Part shown: positions 52,676 through 61,327 of the stretch, piece after piece
Layout of the letters: every line of letters begins with the position of its first letter
Position numbering within the stretch: the stretch's first letter is position 1
NCBI GenBank assembly: GCA_964652565.1
Contig: CAZZEC010000002.1
Location: 20,374-84,373 of the forward strand
DNA from: JBCCTX01 sp964652565
Lineage (GTDB): Bacteria > Bacteroidota > Bacteroidia > J057
Direction: 5' to 3'
DNA: 64,000 nucleotides
Notes under the pieces: model-generated
Databases searched by the model: none
Seen by the model: only the letters and a program-made list of their open reading frames with translations
Told to the model about the DNA's origin: nothing
Program-made: the position numbers and the translations under genes

Positions 52676-52700
52676 GTAAGCCTCCTTTAGGGAGGCTTAC
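52676..52700. terminator. Terminator-like hairpin between ferredoxin and gatB
   Basis: A perfect 10-bp stem gtaagcctcc (52676-52685) with ggaggcttac (52691-52700) and 5-nt loop. U-tracts are weak on both strands, so it may act as a partial or bidirectional terminator. Confidence 0.5.
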
Positions 52701-52750
52701 CATAAATATAACTTTTTTCTATCTTATTGGAACAGAAGGAAAGGGAAACA

Positions 52751-53098
52751 TCAATCCAAATGCAGCCATGCCTTTTTGGTCAATAACTCCTCTTCCTCTT
52801 CTTCATGATCCGGATCGGGAACACAACAATCAACGGGACAAACAGCAGCACATTGTGGCTCTTCGTGAAATCCTACACATTCTGTACATTTATTGGATAC
52901 AATATAATATACTTCATCAGACACAGGATCATTTTCCACATCTGCATCAACCACGGTTCCATTTAAATCAACTGAACCACTCAATCCCGTTCCATCCGAA
53001 AATTTCCAGGGTACTCCAGGTTCGTATATAGCATTATTGGGGCATTCTGGCTCACACGCCCCACAATTTATACATTCATCGGTTATCATAATCGCCAT
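52751..53098 (-). CDS. Dicluster 4Fe-4S ferredoxin
   Basis: About 115 residues. The first cluster motif is CINCGACEPECP, the second CTECVGFHEEPQCAAVCPVDC with the longer spacing seen in Alvin-type ferredoxins, so two 4Fe-4S clusters are expected. A TTG at 53104 is upstream, but the ATG at 53098 is chosen. The acidic tail has a DHEEEEEE run. Cytosolic electron carrier; the partner cannot be read. Divergent from parA with element A3 between them. Confidence 0.93.
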   Translation of the reverse strand: MAIMITDECINCGACEPECPNNAIYEPGVPWKFSDGTGLSGSVDLNGTVVDADVENDPVSDEVYYIVSNKCTECVGFHEEPQCAAVCPVDCCVPDPDHEEEEEELLTKKAWLHLD

Positions 53099-53218
53099 GA
53101 GCAATACTATTTATTTTGTGGGCAAAACTACTAATAAAACATCAACATAACTAAATCTGATGGGAATTGTTAAAGACTATTTTATTAAGACGTATGTATA
53201 CCCTCAGGGTTTTTCTCC

Positions 53219-53340
53219 AGGACAAACGCACTAAAATCATTATTGCTACTAATCAGAAGTTTACATTTATCCAATATATAAATTCTATAAACGTAACCAA
53301 TTGATAATGAATCATACATGAAATTTGGTGCGTTCGCCCT
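53219..53340 (+). mobile_element. MITE-like element, family A copy 3
   Basis: A 122-bp element from aggacaaacgcactaaaat to aaatttggtgcgttcgccct. The flanking 11-mers ggtttttctcc (left) and ggtttttctct (right, one base beyond the element) match at 10 of 11 positions. Lies between the divergent ferredoxin and parA genes. Confidence 0.85.
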
Positions 53341-53429
53341 TGGTTTTTCTCTTAATGATTGTATATTATGAACAATAAATCGTATTTTGATACAATTATC
53401 AAGTTAGATATTGATTTAGAACTGGTCGA

Positions 53430-54191
53430 ATGAGTATTATATCTATAGCAAATCACAAAGGGGGTGTAGGAAAAACCACGACTGCTGTAAATTTAGCTTC
53501 AGGACTGGCAAGAAATGGGCTGCGTGTACTATTGATGGACATGGATCCACAGGCAAATGCTACTGCTTCACTGGGATTGCAGAAGCAAGACCAAACCATA
53601 TATCAAATACTTGCCTATCAGGACGATGTAAGGAAAGTGATACAACAATTGAACGAGAACTTATTTCTCATACCTTCATCCATACATTTGGCAGCATTTG
53701 AAAAGAATAATGAGATTGGAAAAGAATTTATTTTGCAGGAGAGTCTGGACGGGATCAGCCATGAATATGACTATATCATCATAGATTGCCCTCCATCATT
53801 GGGAACATTGACCATTACAGCACTCACTGCCAGTGATTACGTACTAGTTGCATTACAACCAGAGTTTCTTTCGCTTTCAGGAATGACAGACTTTATTAAG
53901 ATTCTCAGAACAGTAAAGACTCGTATGAATAACAAGCTCGAATTGTTGGGCATTGTGATAACACAATTTGACAGCCGCAAGGTGTTACACCAGGAAATAG
54001 TTGAGCACGCATTGAATACATACAAAGATATGGTATTTGATACGTATATAAGAGGAAATATTGCCCTGGCAGAAGCACAGAGTATGGGAAAAGACGTTTT
54101 TGAATATGATCCAAGTTGTCATGGTTCTGAGGATTATTATTCATTGACACAAGAAATAATTCGTCGGACGACGGCATTGGTTGAAAGTTGA
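53430..54191 (+). CDS. ParA/Soj-family ATPase
   Basis: A 253-residue P-loop ATPase with the deviant Walker A KGGVGKTT (about 10-17), DMDPQANAT (Walker A-prime) and IIDCPPSLG (switch II). It belongs to the ParA/MinD class that positions chromosomes, plasmids or protein complexes. It is followed 63 bp later by a small protein with a ribbon-helix-helix-like end rather than by a ParB gene. Nothing else suggests a plasmid origin. Confidence 0.9.
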   Translation: MSIISIANHKGGVGKTTTAVNLASGLARNGLRVLLMDMDPQANATASLGLQKQDQTIYQILAYQDDVRKVIQQLNENLFLIPSSIHLAAFEKNNEIGKEFILQESLDGISHEYDYIIIDCPPSLGTLTITALTASDYVLVALQPEFLSLSGMTDFIKILRTVKTRMNNKLELLGIVITQFDSRKVLHQEIVEHALNTYKDMVFDTYIRGNIALAEAQSMGKDVFEYDPSCHGSEDYYSLTQEIIRRTTALVES

Positions 54192-54254
54192 CCTATAGTT
54201 AGTATTATTAATAATCAGAGAGACCCTGTTTTCACACTTGAATGAGAGAAGCGT

Positions 54255-54728
54255 ATGTCTAAGAAGTTTTTGGAACGGCTGGGCGATGCCTTTGGCGATG
54301 ACGAGTTGGATGATTTGCTTCCAACACGGAAGCGTGAGTCTGCACGTACGACACACAAACGGTCAACTAGTACCCCTCCTACTGAACGAAGTAAACCTTC
54401 ACACCGCAAGAAGTTTATCAAAAATATTGAACAAGCACTTGATCAAAAAGTACCTTTTAACAATAAGTTAAAAAGAGATAAGACTTTTCTGGAAGCCATG
54501 GAGGGAGCATTGGAGGATCAGGCGTTTGATAACATCTTTCCCAAGAAATCTGTTCGCCAGGCTGAGCAACCGGTCTCAGATGATGAAACATATGTGCAGT
54601 TTCAAACACTTATCAGTTTGAAAGTATTTAATCGTGCTAAAGAAATTGCCATACAGAAAGGGATCAGAATCAAGGATGTCATCAATATTGCCCTTAAGTG
54701 GTATTTAGACCACGAGCATACAACATAA
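54255..54728 (+). CDS. ParA partner protein with C-terminal ribbon-helix-helix-like region
   Basis: A 157-residue protein. The first 110 residues are charged and probably disordered (RKRESARTTHKRSTSTPP and lysine-rich blocks). The last 45 (VQFQTLISLKVFNRAKEIAI, then KGIRIKDVINIALKWYLD) have the strand-helix-helix look of a ribbon-helix-helix DNA-binding domain. A disordered basic part with an RHH end is the layout of type Ib centromere-binding proteins. No ParB domain. Function inferred from proximity to parA. Confidence 0.6.
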   Translation: MSKKFLERLGDAFGDDELDDLLPTRKRESARTTHKRSTSTPPTERSKPSHRKKFIKNIEQALDQKVPFNNKLKRDKTFLEAMEGALEDQAFDNIFPKKSVRQAEQPVSDDETYVQFQTLISLKVFNRAKEIAIQKGIRIKDVINIALKWYLDHEHTT

Positions 54729-54867
54729 TATAAAAAAAAGAGAAGCCATTAGTTGACTTCCCTATTATCGTTTTTCCTTCTTTTAAGGATGTTCTTTAGG
54801 ATATTCTTAATGAACTTTCATAATTACAGACCCTTAACTTAGGCCCTGGATGTACGTTCTAAGATCA

Positions 54868-55350
54868 TTAATCCTGTAATACAGAATGTTCAGTTTTTAC
54901 TTTTTCCTGTATAGTTTGAAGAGCGTGGATAACAGTTTCAGGTCTTGGAGGGCATCCAGGTATATAAACGTCTACAGGTAAGAAATTATCTACTCCCTGA
55001 ACGACACCATATACACGGTGCATTCCTCCTGTAGATGCGCAAGCACCCATTGCCACACACCATTTTGGATCGGGCATTTGATCCCATATTCTTTTAATTG
55101 AGTGTGCCATTTTATACGAACACCATCCTGCAACTATCATCATATCAGCCTGACGAGGGGAAAATCGGAATACTTCACTACCAAACCTTGAGACATCGTA
55201 TTTTGGTCCAGCAAATGCCATCATCTCAATAGCGCAACAAGCTAGCCCCATTGGCATAGGCCACATAGCATTTGCACGTGCCCAGTTTGTGATCGCATCT
55301 ACCGTAGTGAGTAAATATCCTTGCTTTGCTATTGCCTTCTCTAATCCCAT
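54868..55350 (-). CDS. nuoB: NADH-quinone oxidoreductase subunit B
   Basis: A 160-residue subunit carrying cluster N2. The cluster-binding CC pair is in GLACCAIEMM, with further cysteines in GACASTGG and PGCPPRPE. DVSRFGSEVFRFSPRQADMMIVAG is diagnostic. It lies 65 bp after nuoA. The rest of the nuo operon does not follow within the window; the next gene on the left runs the other way. Confidence 0.96.
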   Translation of the reverse strand: MGLEKAIAKQGYLLTTVDAITNWARANAMWPMPMGLACCAIEMMAFAGPKYDVSRFGSEVFRFSPRQADMMIVAGWCSYKMAHSIKRIWDQMPDPKWCVAMGACASTGGMHRVYGVVQGVDNFLPVDVYIPGCPPRPETVIHALQTIQEKVKTEHSVLQD

Positions 55351-55415
55351 AATTATTTTTTTAGATGTATTCTCTATTCAGTGTTAAAAACCCCTAAAAA
55401 CATGAAAGGTTTAGT

Positions 55416-55781
55416 CTATGACCACTTTAATCCACCTTTTTTATACACGTAAATATATCCAACGAATAATATCAAAATAAACACAAGCATTTCAATAAAG
55501 GGAAACCATCCAAACTCTTTTAATAGCTGAGTATACTGTACAGCCCATGGGTACATAAATACTACTTCTATGTCAAATAGAATAAACAGCATTCCCACGA
55601 GATAAAATTTCACTTTAAATCTCTCGTGGGCAGTACCAACGGGGTCCATACCACTCTCATATACGATTGACTTCTTATTATTAGGCCTGTATGGGCCCAG
55701 TAACTGTGATAAATTCGTAAGAAGAATACCGAGTACTAACGCTATGCCAATGAGAATAAAAATAGGGATGTATGCCTCCAT
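55416..55781 (-). CDS. nuoA: NADH-quinone oxidoreductase subunit A
   Basis: About 121 residues with three helices. Diagnostic RPNNKKSIVYESGMDPVG and the second-helix FDIEVVFMYPWA are present. The frame extends to 55853 but the ATG at 55781 (MEAYIPIFILIG) is the natural start. It forms part of the proton-pumping membrane arm. A palindrome and a terminator lie upstream at 55872-55951. Confidence 0.94.
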   Translation of the reverse strand: MEAYIPIFILIGIALVLGILLTNLSQLLGPYRPNNKKSIVYESGMDPVGTAHERFKVKFYLVGMLFILFDIEVVFMYPWAVQYTQLLKEFGWFPFIEMLVFILILFVGYIYVYKKGGLKWS

Positions 55782-55871
55782 ATGAAATATCGTAAATAGT
55801 AAAAATGGATGAATATCAATATTCTTCCCAGATCTGGCAAGAACCCTTACCATGGATCAAATATAAAAGAA

Positions 55872-55899
55872 TTAACTGAATTCTTCTGAATTCAGTTAA
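55872..55899. promoter_or_regulatory. Perfect 12-bp palindromic hairpin upstream of nuoA
   Basis: ttaactgaattc (55872-55883) pairs with gaattcagttaa (55888-55899), 4-nt loop. On the minus strand a T-rich stretch follows, so it may be a second weak terminator or an operator; the sequence does not decide. Confidence 0.4.
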
Positions 55900-55924
55900 A
55901 AAGTCTTGCCGAAAAACACTGGAC

Positions 55925-55951
55925 AAAAAAAGGAGGTTAAATAAACCTCCT
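55925..55951 (-). terminator. Rho-independent terminator of the gene at 55982
   Basis: Stem aggaggtt (55931-55938) with aacctcct (55944-55951), 5-nt loop, and on the minus strand a six-T run (55930-55925). It ends transcription 31 bp after the stop of the small gene at 55982-56224. Confidence 0.75.
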
Positions 55952-55981
55952 GAATCTTTAGCGCTGAATAACTGGTAAGAA

Positions 55982-56224
55982 TTAATTCAAAGATATTTTT
56001 CCCAAGAATTCCAGTTCTTCGATCATCTTTGCCAATTTTCTGTTTTGGCGTTCTCCCAGGTTCCTGACTCCAACGCGTTCAGCCTCATGAATCATATCCA
56101 AACGAGTGTCTATCTGCCTGTAACTCAACACACTTTCGTTTGGATTAACCTTATTACGAACGATTTCTTTGTGTAAAAAACTTTTAGTCGCCTTTAACTT
56201 GGCGTGTAACTCCTGTGACGTCAT
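55982..56224 (-). CDS. Small helical protein of unknown function
   Basis: An 80-residue, highly charged, helical protein (KLKATKSFLHKEIVRNKV, HEAERVGVRNLGERQNRKLA), with no signal peptide and no recognised domain. It lies about 100 bp downstream of the peptide deformylase gene on the same strand and has its own terminator. It may be co-transcribed with def and ruvX. Confidence 0.65.
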   Translation of the reverse strand: MTSQELHAKLKATKSFLHKEIVRNKVNPNESVLSYRQIDTRLDMIHEAERVGVRNLGERQNRKLAKMIEELEFLGKISLN

Positions 56225-56331
56225 AAGTATTCCTAAATTTTGTACAGATTTATCCTAAGCTTGCTGTAAAATTGCGAATTTTTCGTTAAAAAAACAAGTA
56301 AGTTTTCTTATTTTCAAAAATAAATAGTACC

Positions 56332-56895
56332 TTACTTCTTCCGACTCGAAAATTTCATAGGATAAGGGGGATCTATTTGACCTACCAACACCTTATTTAG
56401 ACGTGTTTTCAGTATTTTTCTTCGCATCGGTGAGATGTGATCTGTAAATAATATTCCTTCAAGATGGTCGTATTCATGCTGGACAATTCTCGCTTTCATG
56501 CCTTCAAAGCTCTCTTCATGAGGAGTAAAATGCTCATCCAAATATGTTAAACGTATCGTTTCATGGCGTGTAACGGTTTCTCTGATATCTGGTATACTAA
56601 GACATCCCTCTTCGAACCCCCATGTTTCACCAGATTCCTCTAATTTCTGGGGGTTAATAAACACTTTCTTAAATCCATCCAGATATTCATAATCTTCTTT
56701 CATGGGAGAGCCATCTACCACGAACATACGTATGGACAATCCAACCTGAGGTGCAGCAAGCCCTACACCTTGTGCATTGTACATCGTCTCAAACATGTCA
56801 GCCACTAATTGGACTAAGTCGGGATAGTCCTCTGGAATCTCAGAGGCAGGCGTCCTCAGTGCCTGATGTCCGTACCCAACTATTGGATATATCAT
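56332..56895 (-). CDS. def: Peptide deformylase
   Basis: A 187-residue metallopeptidase with the three defining motifs: GVGLAAPQVG (motif 1), EGCLSIP (motif 2, cysteine metal ligand) and QHEYDHLEG (motif 3, two histidine ligands). It removes N-formyl groups from nascent proteins. ruvX lies 53 bp upstream on the same strand. Confidence 0.96.
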   Translation of the reverse strand: MIYPIVGYGHQALRTPASEIPEDYPDLVQLVADMFETMYNAQGVGLAAPQVGLSIRMFVVDGSPMKEDYEYLDGFKKVFINPQKLEESGETWGFEEGCLSIPDIRETVTRHETIRLTYLDEHFTPHEESFEGMKARIVQHEYDHLEGILFTDHISPMRRKILKTRLNKVLVGQIDPPYPMKFSSRKK

Positions 56896-56948
56896 ATATA
56901 TTGACCTTAATACTATTTAAATATATGCTAATCACAGAAACGTCGATG

Positions 56949-57362
56949 CTATGGATTAGCGGACAAATAATCCTGTAATATTAGTGTAGCACTAATCTGA
57001 TTGATCAAATGCTTTTCTCTTCTTTTTTTCTTCTTAACACCCGCTTCAATCATAATTTGCTGAGCATTTCGTGAAGTAAAACGCTCATCCCATGTTACTA
57101 TTTGTACTGAGGGGTATATATTGTTAAACCACATGACAAATTGACGAACAGGTTCTGTATTGTGTGTATCACTCCCATCTTCTTTCAAGGGTAGACCAAT
57201 AATCACTGTTTCAATTAGTTCTCGGCTAATTAATTCCTGCAACTTGTTTTCTATCTGATTTGTATCAAAACTTCCTATGCCTGTAGCAATGATCTGCATC
57301 GGGTCTGTCCATGCTAACCCTGTACGCTTTAATCCATAATCTATTGCTAAGAGTCTACCCAT
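56949..57362 (-). CDS. ruvX: Holliday-junction resolvase-like YqgF/RuvX
   Basis: A 137-residue RNase H-fold protein: LAIDYGLKRTGLAWTD at the N-terminus, VIIGLPLKEDGSDT in the middle and TWDERFTSRNAQ toward the end, which together supply the acidic active site. It is implicated in pre-16S rRNA processing. It begins the leftward ruvX-def block, and element A4 lies upstream. Confidence 0.93.
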   Translation of the reverse strand: MGRLLAIDYGLKRTGLAWTDPMQIIATGIGSFDTNQIENKLQELISRELIETVIIGLPLKEDGSDTHNTEPVRQFVMWFNNIYPSVQIVTWDERFTSRNAQQIMIEAGVKKKKRREKHLINQISATLILQDYLSANP

Positions 57363-57415
57363 CCGGCAAAGTTAGTGCATTACCTTTTGGCAAGCAACAA
57401 AGCCTGAATAGATGT

Positions 57416-57538
57416 AGGGCAAACGCACTAAAATCATTAGTAGCTACTAATCAGAAGCTTACATTTATCCATTTTATAAATACTTTGATTGTAACCAATT
57501 GAAAATGAATTAATCATAAAAATTGGTGCGATTGCCCT
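57416..57538 (+). mobile_element. MITE-like element, family A copy 4
   Basis: A 123-bp element, agggcaaacgcactaaaatc to attggtgcgattgccct. It contains a 16-bp perfect internal palindrome (attagtagctactaat). The flanking 11-mers match at 8 of 11 (tgaatagatgt and ttacgagatgt). Located upstream of ruvX. Confidence 0.8.
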
Positions 57539-57601
57539 TTACGAGATGTTTCAAGAACAACATCCATTCTGCAATAGCATCTTTTGTTAGTGATCAAGGT
57601 A

Positions 57602-58303
57602 TTAAAATAGCACTAGACCAACCCCCAAATGGAAGTTGAAGAAAAATTGCCCCTGCAACCGATTGGTTGCTAGATTTTTGAACACTATCTCATCATCTGA
57701 AAGCCCATTTTTGAACATCCCCAATATTGTGGCAAAACGTATCCCATAGTGAAAAGATATATGATCATTTAGGATCCTTCTATCCCCTATCGTAAAACCC
57801 AATCCTATATCTTTGTACCTTCCGAGCCAACTTCTTTCATCCTGAAAATAATTGCGATCCTTATCAACCATCCAATATACCACATACATGATATCAATTT
57901 TTTTATATGGTCCTATCGGAGCGATATTCCCTCTTCGTCTTAGACTATAAATTCTGAAACTCGTCCCCATACTCATACCTCTGATGAGTGCTTTACCTTC
58001 GTTATTATTTTGCTCATATATTGTCCCTGCAAATACAGGCCTGATGAAGGCTCCAACTGCAAATCTCCTGGAAATGACCTTTTCAATTTCCAATTGAACT
58101 TGTAAGTTGATCAGATAAGGAGGCAGGTCTCTATTGCTGGCTACCCTTAGTGCAGGTGAAGCTTCTAATGAGAGATCGGCAATAAAGGTTTTTCCCCTAT
58201 ATCCTGGTATTTGGGAAAGTAATGGCGTATAGGACCCGAAGATGATTCCCAAAATAAGCATCATCGGTAGTTCAAATTTATTACTGTAGAATATATTCAA
58301 CAT
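57602..58303 (-). CDS. Putative outer-membrane beta-barrel protein
   Basis: A 233-residue protein with an N-terminal hydrophobic signal (about 13-30) and a series of alternating-hydrophobicity strands ending in aromatic LGVGLVLF, the look of a small outer-membrane barrel. Family not recognised. It lies 3 bp after the M48 protease gene, so the two are co-transcribed and probably functionally linked. Confidence 0.6.
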   Translation of the reverse strand: MLNIFYSNKFELPMMLILGIIFGSYTPLLSQIPGYRGKTFIADLSLEASPALRVASNRDLPPYLINLQVQLEIEKVISRRFAVGAFIRPVFAGTIYEQNNNEGKALIRGMSMGTSFRIYSLRRRGNIAPIGPYKKIDIMYVVYWMVDKDRNYFQDERSWLGRYKDIGLGFTIGDRRILNDHISFHYGIRFATILGMFKNGLSDDEIVFKNLATNRLQGQFFFNFHLGVGLVLF

Positions 58304-58306
58304 GTA

Positions 58307-60448
58307 CTATTGATCACCTTTTTGCTTCAATTGAAAAATAAAGTCATAGGTAATTGAGTTGAGTACATCTTCTCTGTCTTTCATCATTATTTTTTTAGGG
58401 TATTTGGCCAACTCTATCCCGCTTTTTAAATCGTAAACTACTCCATACAAGAAGGTAAAGTGTTTAGGGGTTTGCGTGTAAATGATTGAATATGGAAGGA
58501 GCACTGGTAGCAATATGCCTGCAGATAAAACCAGTCCCTTATTTGATCTTGCATGCGCTATATTTCCAGCTTCTATCCAGGCAAAATTGGATGTTTTGTA
58601 TTTTTCCTTGATCAATTGTAACTCATCGTAATAGATACTAATCGCATCCAACTCCTGATCATTATTTCTTTCGTTAAACCATTCATTCAATAAATACAGA
58701 TCTTGAAAAGAAGTAGTATCATCTTCAGGCATATATGCTGGTGAAAGAATGTGAAAATTTAGACGAAGAGACGCAGCATGTTCTTTGATCATACGAATTA
58801 ACTGATGTCGCTTTCTTCCTGCCTGTTCCAGTTGTTCTCTACGTGAAAGACGATCATCTACTACGTAATAAGTAGGGTCTATAATGATTACATTATCAAG
58901 CCCTAAGTTGAGTCCCTTTTCCAAAGAAACAGTAACACTCTGTCTATTGCTTTGTGTGGATACGCTGTCTTCGTTACTTTGGGCGATGATACCCATTTGG
59001 CGGGAAAATTTATTGACAAATTCATCGTGCTTTAACGGCTCTTCCAGCGCATATTTATGGAAAGCTTCAGCGTCTTGAATGATAAACTCGGAATCGGTAT
59101 TAGACCATTGATCAATGTATTGAAACCCCAATTCATGCATAATTTCCTGTATGATTAAATCCAGCATCTCATCTCTGGGATATTCTACATATAATCTCCA
59201 ATTGTAAACCAAGGCAAGGGTTATCAATGCCTCAGGATCTATTTGTTCAAAAAAATAAAATAAGCTTTGACTGCTATCAGAAACCTGTTCATAGTTGGTA
59301 TGTATATCCCAAAACTTACCTTTTTGCTTGTACAAAGCCAATCTGTAAAGTGCCTGTCCAAGACACTTCTTCAGAAACCTGTTTTCAGGAAATTTCTGCA
59401 ACATTAAATACGACCAATAAAAAGATTTTTCATAATCTGCATAAGCCAGATATGAAAAGCAGGTTTCAAATCTGCATATTTCTCTAATTTGATGAAATCT
59501 TTGAGGTCCTGACATATATAAGTTTCTACCCTCAAAGTCATTGGCCATGTTCCGAATAGTATCTATAATTTCGTTTCTTCTAACTTCAGCTGCTGGATGA
59601 GTGCTACTATACTGCCGATATATCAAGGCCTTTTCATCAGCAGGAGCATAGGAATCAAGAAAGAAGGAATCCGGATATTGAATGTTTGGAATGGCAAAAA
59701 AATTGGGATGAAATGCTTTATTTTCAAATGCGATCTCCTTAGTTCTAATAATATCAAAACAGGATGGGATTGCATTGAGATCATATTTTGAGGATAAAAA
59801 CAGGTCTAATCCCTTTCTATCAGCTTCTAATTCCGTTTCTTGAGAATACTTTCTTTGTTCCATTAGCATGCGTCTCATGTATCTCTTATCATTTGTCTCT
59901 CTAATCTGTTCTTCCCACTCTCTATTTGCGATATAAAAGTCTCTCTGATGCTTGTTGACGATATGACTGATCTCATGAGCAAGTATAAATGCCAATTGTG
60001 CTTCATTATCCAAACGAGCAATCAGTCCTACATTGATGAGAACAACTCCCTGATTGGAGGAAAAAGCATTCAGTGAGGGGGATTTTACTGCAAAAAACCT
60101 TAGTTTTCTTCTCAATAAGGGATGATTCCTTAACAAGTGATCAGCAACCTCACTGATATAATTCGAAATAGGATCATTATAAAGGATTTTTCCACTTAAC
60201 AGCAGTTGATTGAGATAATAATTACTTTCCTGCCAGAAATCGTCTTCGGTAGTAGGAGGAGCAGCTTGTTCAGTTCTTGTATCAAAGGGATTATAATTTT
60301 CAAGAAAGGGTATAGATAGATAGGCAGGTATTTTACCTGAAGGCTTTTGGCGCTGATAGTCATATTCAAACTGCCCCAAAGATATGAATGGCAAGTGGAG
60401 TAATACGATTAGCAAAAGCAACTTAAACTGCCCTAAAAACGTCCCCAT
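58307..60448 (-). CDS. M48-family metalloprotease, exported
   Basis: A 713-residue protein with an N-terminal signal segment (about 7-25), the zinc motif HEISH (H158, E159, H162) and a downstream glutamate ligand in ETELEADRKGLDLF (about 200). The C-terminal 450 residues are helical and TPR-like in places, then unique. Homologues with this layout are periplasmic or membrane-linked. Element A5 lies just upstream. The downstream gene encodes a barrel-like protein. Confidence 0.85.
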   Translation of the reverse strand: MGTFLGQFKLLLLIVLLHLPFISLGQFEYDYQRQKPSGKIPAYLSIPFLENYNPFDTRTEQAAPPTTEDDFWQESNYYLNQLLLSGKILYNDPISNYISEVADHLLRNHPLLRRKLRFFAVKSPSLNAFSSNQGVVLINVGLIARLDNEAQLAFILAHEISHIVNKHQRDFYIANREWEEQIRETNDKRYMRRMLMEQRKYSQETELEADRKGLDLFLSSKYDLNAIPSCFDIIRTKEIAFENKAFHPNFFAIPNIQYPDSFFLDSYAPADEKALIYRQYSSTHPAAEVRRNEIIDTIRNMANDFEGRNLYMSGPQRFHQIREICRFETCFSYLAYADYEKSFYWSYLMLQKFPENRFLKKCLGQALYRLALYKQKGKFWDIHTNYEQVSDSSQSLFYFFEQIDPEALITLALVYNWRLYVEYPRDEMLDLIIQEIMHELGFQYIDQWSNTDSEFIIQDAEAFHKYALEEPLKHDEFVNKFSRQMGIIAQSNEDSVSTQSNRQSVTVSLEKGLNLGLDNVIIIDPTYYVVDDRLSRREQLEQAGRKRHQLIRMIKEHAASLRLNFHILSPAYMPEDDTTSFQDLYLLNEWFNERNNDQELDAISIYYDELQLIKEKYKTSNFAWIEAGNIAHARSNKGLVLSAGILLPVLLPYSIIYTQTPKHFTFLYGVVYDLKSGIELAKYPKKIMMKDREDVLNSITYDFIFQLKQKGDQ

Positions 60449-60479
60449 AAGGTTTTAATATTCTTTCTATAAAATTTCT

Positions 60480-60602
60480 AGGGCAAACGCACTAAAATCA
60501 TTAACAGCTACTAATCAGAAGCTTACATTTATCCAATGTATAAATACTTTGATTGTAATCAATTGATAATGAATTATTCATGAAATTTGATGCGTTCGCC
60601 CT
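60480..60602 (+). mobile_element. MITE-like element, family A copy 5
   Basis: A 123-bp element, agggcaaacgcactaaaatc to tgatgcgttcgccct. The flanking words tataaaatttct (left) and tgtaaaatccct (right) match at 9 of 12 positions. Located between the M48 protease start and the PrcB-like gene end. Confidence 0.8.
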
Positions 60603-60764
60603 TGTAAAATCCCTATTCACTGATAAAAAGTCCTAAAAAATCCACACGATTGTTTGACACGTTAAAATCAACCTATATACTAACGTAATTACATCTATTC
60701 TATTGAGCTGAAATGGATCGCTACAAAGACATTCCATCCCGCATATAAAAGGATCACTATTTAT

Positions 60765-61241
60765 TTAACCACATTTGGTTTTCTTCTCGGTAATAGAACA
60801 AGCTACATCCTGTATTCTTTGAGCCGGGAAAGAAATGATAATATATGGCTGGGATAATGCCATTGTTGTAATGCAATTGTTTCCAGGAATATTATATGTG
60901 ATCTCCACATGCAGGGTATCTTTACGTTTTTCTACCTGATCTACAGAAATATTATACCCTCCTTTTCCTTTTTCACCCATAAAACAAGCCATCACGTGAT
61001 TTTTCTCAAAATCTATAGTAGGGACTTCAGGAATAGGAATCGTATTTTTGTGTAATTGATTCCAACAAGCTTCCCATTCATCATTATTTTTAATCCATAA
61101 CTGTTCTTCTCTATTAAACCCTGAATAACTACCCTCATCCACTATTTGAAAGATAATTTCTTCTTGATCTTTGTTAATTCCTTTACTTCCCATACACCCC
61201 AAAATAGAAAGTACTGAGAAAAGAACAATATACTTAAGCAT
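60765..61241 (-). CDS. PrcB-like lipoprotein (protease-complex subunit family)
   Basis: A 158-residue protein with a type II signal (lipobox LSILGC, cysteine at residue 16). The remainder resembles PrcB-type domains: QLWIKNNDEWEACWNQLH, FEKNHVMACFMGEKGKGGY and VEITYNIPGNNC. The family associates with surface-protease complexes. It stands between the alpha-2-macroglobulin gene and an M48 protease. The extra C-terminal cysteines may form disulfides. Confidence 0.7.
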   Translation of the reverse strand: MLKYIVLFSVLSILGCMGSKGINKDQEEIIFQIVDEGSYSGFNREEQLWIKNNDEWEACWNQLHKNTIPIPEVPTIDFEKNHVMACFMGEKGKGGYNISVDQVEKRKDTLHVEITYNIPGNNCITTMALSQPYIIISFPAQRIQDVACSITEKKTKCG

Positions 61242-61327
61242 GAATCTTTATTTAATGTCTAAATTATAATAAAAATGTTTTATCCACAATAAATTATTTT
61301 CAAAAATAACTCTATGTGCTGTTTCTT

